NCBI GenBank assembly: GCA_964409675.1
Contig: CAYPEF010000118.1
Coordinates: 1 to 6,558, forward strand
Direction of reading: 5' to 3'
Length of the DNA: 6,558 nucleotides
DNA from: CAYMDD01 sp964409675
Lineage (GTDB): Bacteria > Pseudomonadota > Alphaproteobacteria > Rickettsiales > SXRF01
Below the pieces are notes generated by a model, which saw only the letters and a program-made list of their open reading frames with translations, was not told where the DNA came from and ran no database searches. Below, piece after piece: positions 4,021 to 6,558 of this stretch. Each line of letters begins with the position of its first letter. Within the stretch, counting starts at the first letter, position 1. Made by a program: the position numbers and the translations under genes.

Positions 4021-6558
4021 TTACGCGCCCGCTGCCTGCCTCGGCTCGTCGCCGGAGTCGAGGGCGGCGAGGGCTTCGTCGGCTTGCAGCGCGTCGTGGT
4101 CGCGGTCGTTGGCGACGCGGCGCAGTTTCGCCACCATCGCGCCCGTGCCCGCCGGGATCAGGCGGCCTACGATCACGTTTTCCTTCAGGCCGCGCAAATG
4201 ATCCAGCTTGCCGGCCACGGATGCTTCGGTGAGCACGCGGGTGGTTTCCTGGAACGATGCGGCGGAGATGAAGGAATGCGTCTGCAAGCTCGCCTTGGTG
4301 ATGCCCTGCAGCACCGGCGTGCCGAACGCGGGCTTGTAGCCTTCGGCTTCGGCTTTCGCGTTGACCGCTTCGAACTCTTCGCGGTCCACCTGTTCGCCGG
4401 TTAAGAAGGTGGTTTCGCCCGGCGCGTCGATCTCGATCTTCTGCAGCATCTGGCGGACGATCACCTCGATGTGCTTGTCGTTGATCAATACGCCCTGCAG
4501 GCGATACACCTGCTGCACTTCATACACCATGTAATGCGCGAGCGCTTCCACGCCCATCACCTTCAGGATGTCGTGCGGCACGGGGTGGCCGTCCATGAGA
4601 AGGTCACCCTTCTGCACGTAGTCGCCTTCCTGCACGGTGATGTGCTTGCCCTTCGGAATCAGGTATTCCACCGGCTCCACCGCTTCCTCGCGCGAGCGGA
4701 TGATGATGCGGCGCTTGTTCTTGTAGTCCTTGCCGAATTCCACCACGCCTTCGATCTCGCTGATGATGGCGTGATCCTTCGGCTTGCGGGCTTCGAACAG
4801 CTCGGCTACGCGCGGCAGACCGCCGGTGATGTCGTGCGTCTTGGTGGATTCGCGCGGGATGCGGGCCAGCACGTCGCCAGCATGCACTTCCGAGCCGTCC
4901 TGTACCGAGAGAATGGCGGCCACGGGCAGGAAGTAACGCGCTTCCAGGCCGTTGGCGAGCGTAATGATATTACCGTCCTTGTCGCGCAGCGCGATGCGGG
5001 GCTTCAGGTCCGCGCCGCGGGTCTGCTGGCGCCAGTCGGTGACGATCTTGTTGGCGATACCGGTGGTTTCGTCCACGGATTCGCGCAACGACACGCCTTC
5101 CACCAGGTCGCGGTAATGCACGATACCGGCGCGCTCGGTGATGATCGGGATAGTATAAGGATCCCACTCGGCGAGCTTGGTGCCCTTCTTGATCATCTGG
5201 TCTTCGCGCACCAGCACGCGCGCGCCGTACGGCACTTTGTGGCGGGCTTTCTCGCGTCCGTTTTCGTCGCGGATGGTGAGTTCGCAGGTGCGTGACATCA
5301 CTACCTGGCGGCCCTTGGAATCGGTCACCACGTTGCGGTTGGTGAGCTGCACGGTGCCGTCATGGGTGGCTTCCACGCTCGATTGCTCGGAGCCGCGCTG
5401 CGCGGCGCCGCCGATGTGGAAAGTACGCATGGTCAGCTGCGTGCCGGGTTCACCGATCGACTGCGCGGCAATGACGCCGACGGCTTCGCCGATATTCACC
5501 GGCGTGCCGCGCGCCAAATCGCGCCCGTAGCAATGGGCGCAGATGCCGGTCTTGCTTTCGCAGGTGAGCGCCGAGCGCACCATGACCGATTCAATGCCCG
5601 CTTCATCAATGCGCGCCACCACGCCTTCGTCGATCATCTGGCCGGCGGAGACGATCAGCTGGTCATTGACCGGGTGATAGACGTCCTTTGCCGAAACACG
5701 GCCCAGGATGATGTCGGAGAGCGGCACCACGATGTCGCCGCCTTCGATGATGGATTTGGCGATGATACCCTTGCCGGTGCCGCAATCGGGGATGGTAATG
5801 ATGCAATCCTGCGCCACGTCCACCAGGCGGCGGGTGAGGTAACCCGAGTTGGCGGTCTTGAGCGCCGTATCGGCAAGACCCTTACGCGCGCCGTGGCTGG
5901 AGTTGAAGTACTCAAGCACCGACAGGCCTTCCTTGAAGTTCGAGATGATCGGCGTTTCGATAATCTCGCCGGAGGGCTTTGCCATCAGGCCGCGCATGCC
6001 GCAGAGCTGCTTGATCTGGGCAGCCGAGCCGCGCGCGCCGGAATGCGCCATCATGTAGATGGAGTTGATGGCTTTCGCATTGTTCTTGCCGTCTTTTTTG
6101 CCAACACCTGAAATCTGCTTCATCATGTCGTCGGCGACTTTTTCACCGCAGCGCGACCAGGCGTCGATCACCTTGTTGTAGCGCTCGCCGTTGGTGATCA
6201 GGCCGTCCGAGTATTGCTGCTCGAACTGCTTCACTTCACCGAAGGTTTCAGTGAGGTGCGCGTCCTTGCTCTGCGGGATCAGCATGTCGTCCTTGCCGAA
6301 GGAAATGCCGGCCTTGCAGGCATGGCGGAAGCCGAGTTGCATCAGGCGGTCGGCGAAAATCACCGTCTCCTTCTGGCCGCAATGGCGGTAGACTTCATAC
6401 AGCAGGTTCGAGACTTCCTTCTTCGTCATCAGCTTGTTGACGGTCTTGAAGGAGAGCAGATGCTGCTTGGGCAACAGTACCGAGTGCACCACGTGCCCCC
6501 GCGTCGCGTCCACGATCTGCGTCACCGGCTTGTTGTTCTCATCCACCGTGCGGAAGCG
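4021..6558 (-). CDS. rpoC: DNA-directed RNA polymerase subunit beta', C-terminal part
   Basis: 845 codons plus TAA are visible; the N-terminal part, with the NADFDGD catalytic Mg site, lies beyond the right edge. The frame is open to base 6558 (RFRTVDENNK...), so the GTG at 6546 is not the true start. Residue positions here count from that GTG. YMMAHSGARGS (164-174) begins the funnel and bridge-helix region, followed by RGLMAKPSGEIIETPI. The second zinc site has C255 (DCGT), C329, C336 and C339 (CESKTGICAHC). The trigger loop MRTFHIGGA (373-381) is intact. Near the C-terminus are DITGGLPRVAELFEARKPK, NDKHIEVIVRQMLQKIEI and SFQETTRVLTEA, ending with LKENVIVGRLIPAGTG and a short variable tail. 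These align throughout with E. coli RpoC (1407 aa) as I recall it. A terminator follows directly, so rpsL is not co-transcribed here. Confidence 0.99.
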   Translation of the reverse strand, partial: RFRTVDENNKPVTQIVDATRGHVVHSVLLPKQHLLSFKTVNKLMTKKEVSNLLYEVYRHCGQKETVIFADRLMQLGFRHACKAGISFGKDDMLIPQSKDAHLTETFGEVKQFEQQYSDGLITNGERYNKVIDAWSRCGEKVADDMMKQISGVGKKDGKNNAKAINSIYMMAHSGARGSAAQIKQLCGMRGLMAKPSGEIIETPIISNFKEGLSVLEYFNSSHGARKGLADTALKTANSGYLTRRLVDVAQDCIITIPDCGTGKGIIAKSIIEGGDIVVPLSDIILGRVSAKDVYHPVNDQLIVSAGQMIDEGVVARIDEAGIESVMVRSALTCESKTGICAHCYGRDLARGTPVNIGEAVGVIAAQSIGEPGTQLTMRTFHIGGAAQRGSEQSSVEATHDGTVQLTNRNVVTDSKGRQVVMSRTCELTIRDENGREKARHKVPYGARVLVREDQMIKKGTKLAEWDPYTIPIITERAGIVHYRDLVEGVSLRESVDETTGIANKIVTDWRQQTRGADLKPRIALRDKDGNIITLANGLEARYFLPVAAILSVQDGSEVHAGDVLARIPRESTKTHDITGGLPRVAELFEARKPKDHAIISEIEGVVEFGKDYKNKRRIIIRSREEAVEPVEYLIPKGKHITVQEGDYVQKGDLLMDGHPVPHDILKVMGVEALAHYMVYEVQQVYRLQGVLINDKHIEVIVRQMLQKIEIDAPGETTFLTGEQVDREEFEAVNAKAEAEGYKPAFGTPVLQGITKASLQTHSFISAASFQETTRVLTEASVAGKLDHLRGLKENVIVGRLIPAGTGAMVAKLRRVANDRDHDALQADEALAALDSGDEPRQAAGA

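Noticed and set aside
4471..5295. Long plus-strand open frame (274 codons) opposite rpoC, with others at 5362-6111 and 4015-4404.
   Set aside because: They lie wholly antisense to a strongly conserved rpoC reading frame; their His/Val/Ala-rich translations are the usual mirror of high-GC coding sequence.
6540..6546. A GTG (6546) or ATG (6542) near the right edge as the start of the large gene.
   Set aside because: The protein aligns with the middle of RpoC and the GTG frame stays open to the window edge; the gene is simply cut by the window, and the ATG is out of frame.

Overview
The window reads as a piece of an alphaproteobacterial chromosome of fairly high GC (about 60% in the housekeeping genes). 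The assignment rests on the RpoC sequence: the alpha-type 'YMMAHSGARGS' variant and the 'RQMLQKIEI' stretch near its C-terminus. A cytoplasmic GGDEF protein and a SurA-type periplasmic chaperone fit the same group. Every supportable gene lies on the minus strand, so transcription runs from high to low coordinates. The genus cannot be fixed from this window.

Layout in transcription order: (1) 6558-4021, the C-terminal 60% or so of rpoC, entering from the right edge and closed by a strong intrinsic terminator at 3974-4001. (2) 3900-2349, a compact accessory cluster of five small genes with gaps of 5, 11, 9 and 12 nt. It holds a 197-aa toxin-like protein with a 'PRIPAGQ..GGGQW' linker and a lower-GC C-terminal domain; a 67-aa immunity-like protein; a 74-codon gene broken by one in-frame TAG where a Trp is expected; an 87-aa double-CxxC (CPCC-type) protein; and a 75-aa second copy of the immunity-like protein. 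(3) 2348-2149, an AT-rich gap with a candidate -10 box. (4) 2148-1081, a diguanylate cyclase with intact GGEEF active site and RxxD inhibitory site. (5) 1080-872, a gap with a perfect 13-bp-arm palindrome and a promoter candidate. (6) 871-425, a PhnB-like VOC/glyoxalase-fold protein. (7) 424-326, a gap with an 18-bp perfect palindrome. (8) 325-2, the signal peptide and start of a SurA-like chaperone, running off the left edge.

The housekeeping and signalling genes are ordinary. The most interesting part is 2349-3900, which looks like a small toxin-immunity locus that has gained and partly lost modules: a toxin with a compositional break before its putative catalytic domain, a tightly coupled partner, a diverged duplicate of that partner without its own toxin, and a nonsense-interrupted gene between them. 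Toxin and immunity roles are inferred from architecture and gene order; no activity can be read from the sequence.
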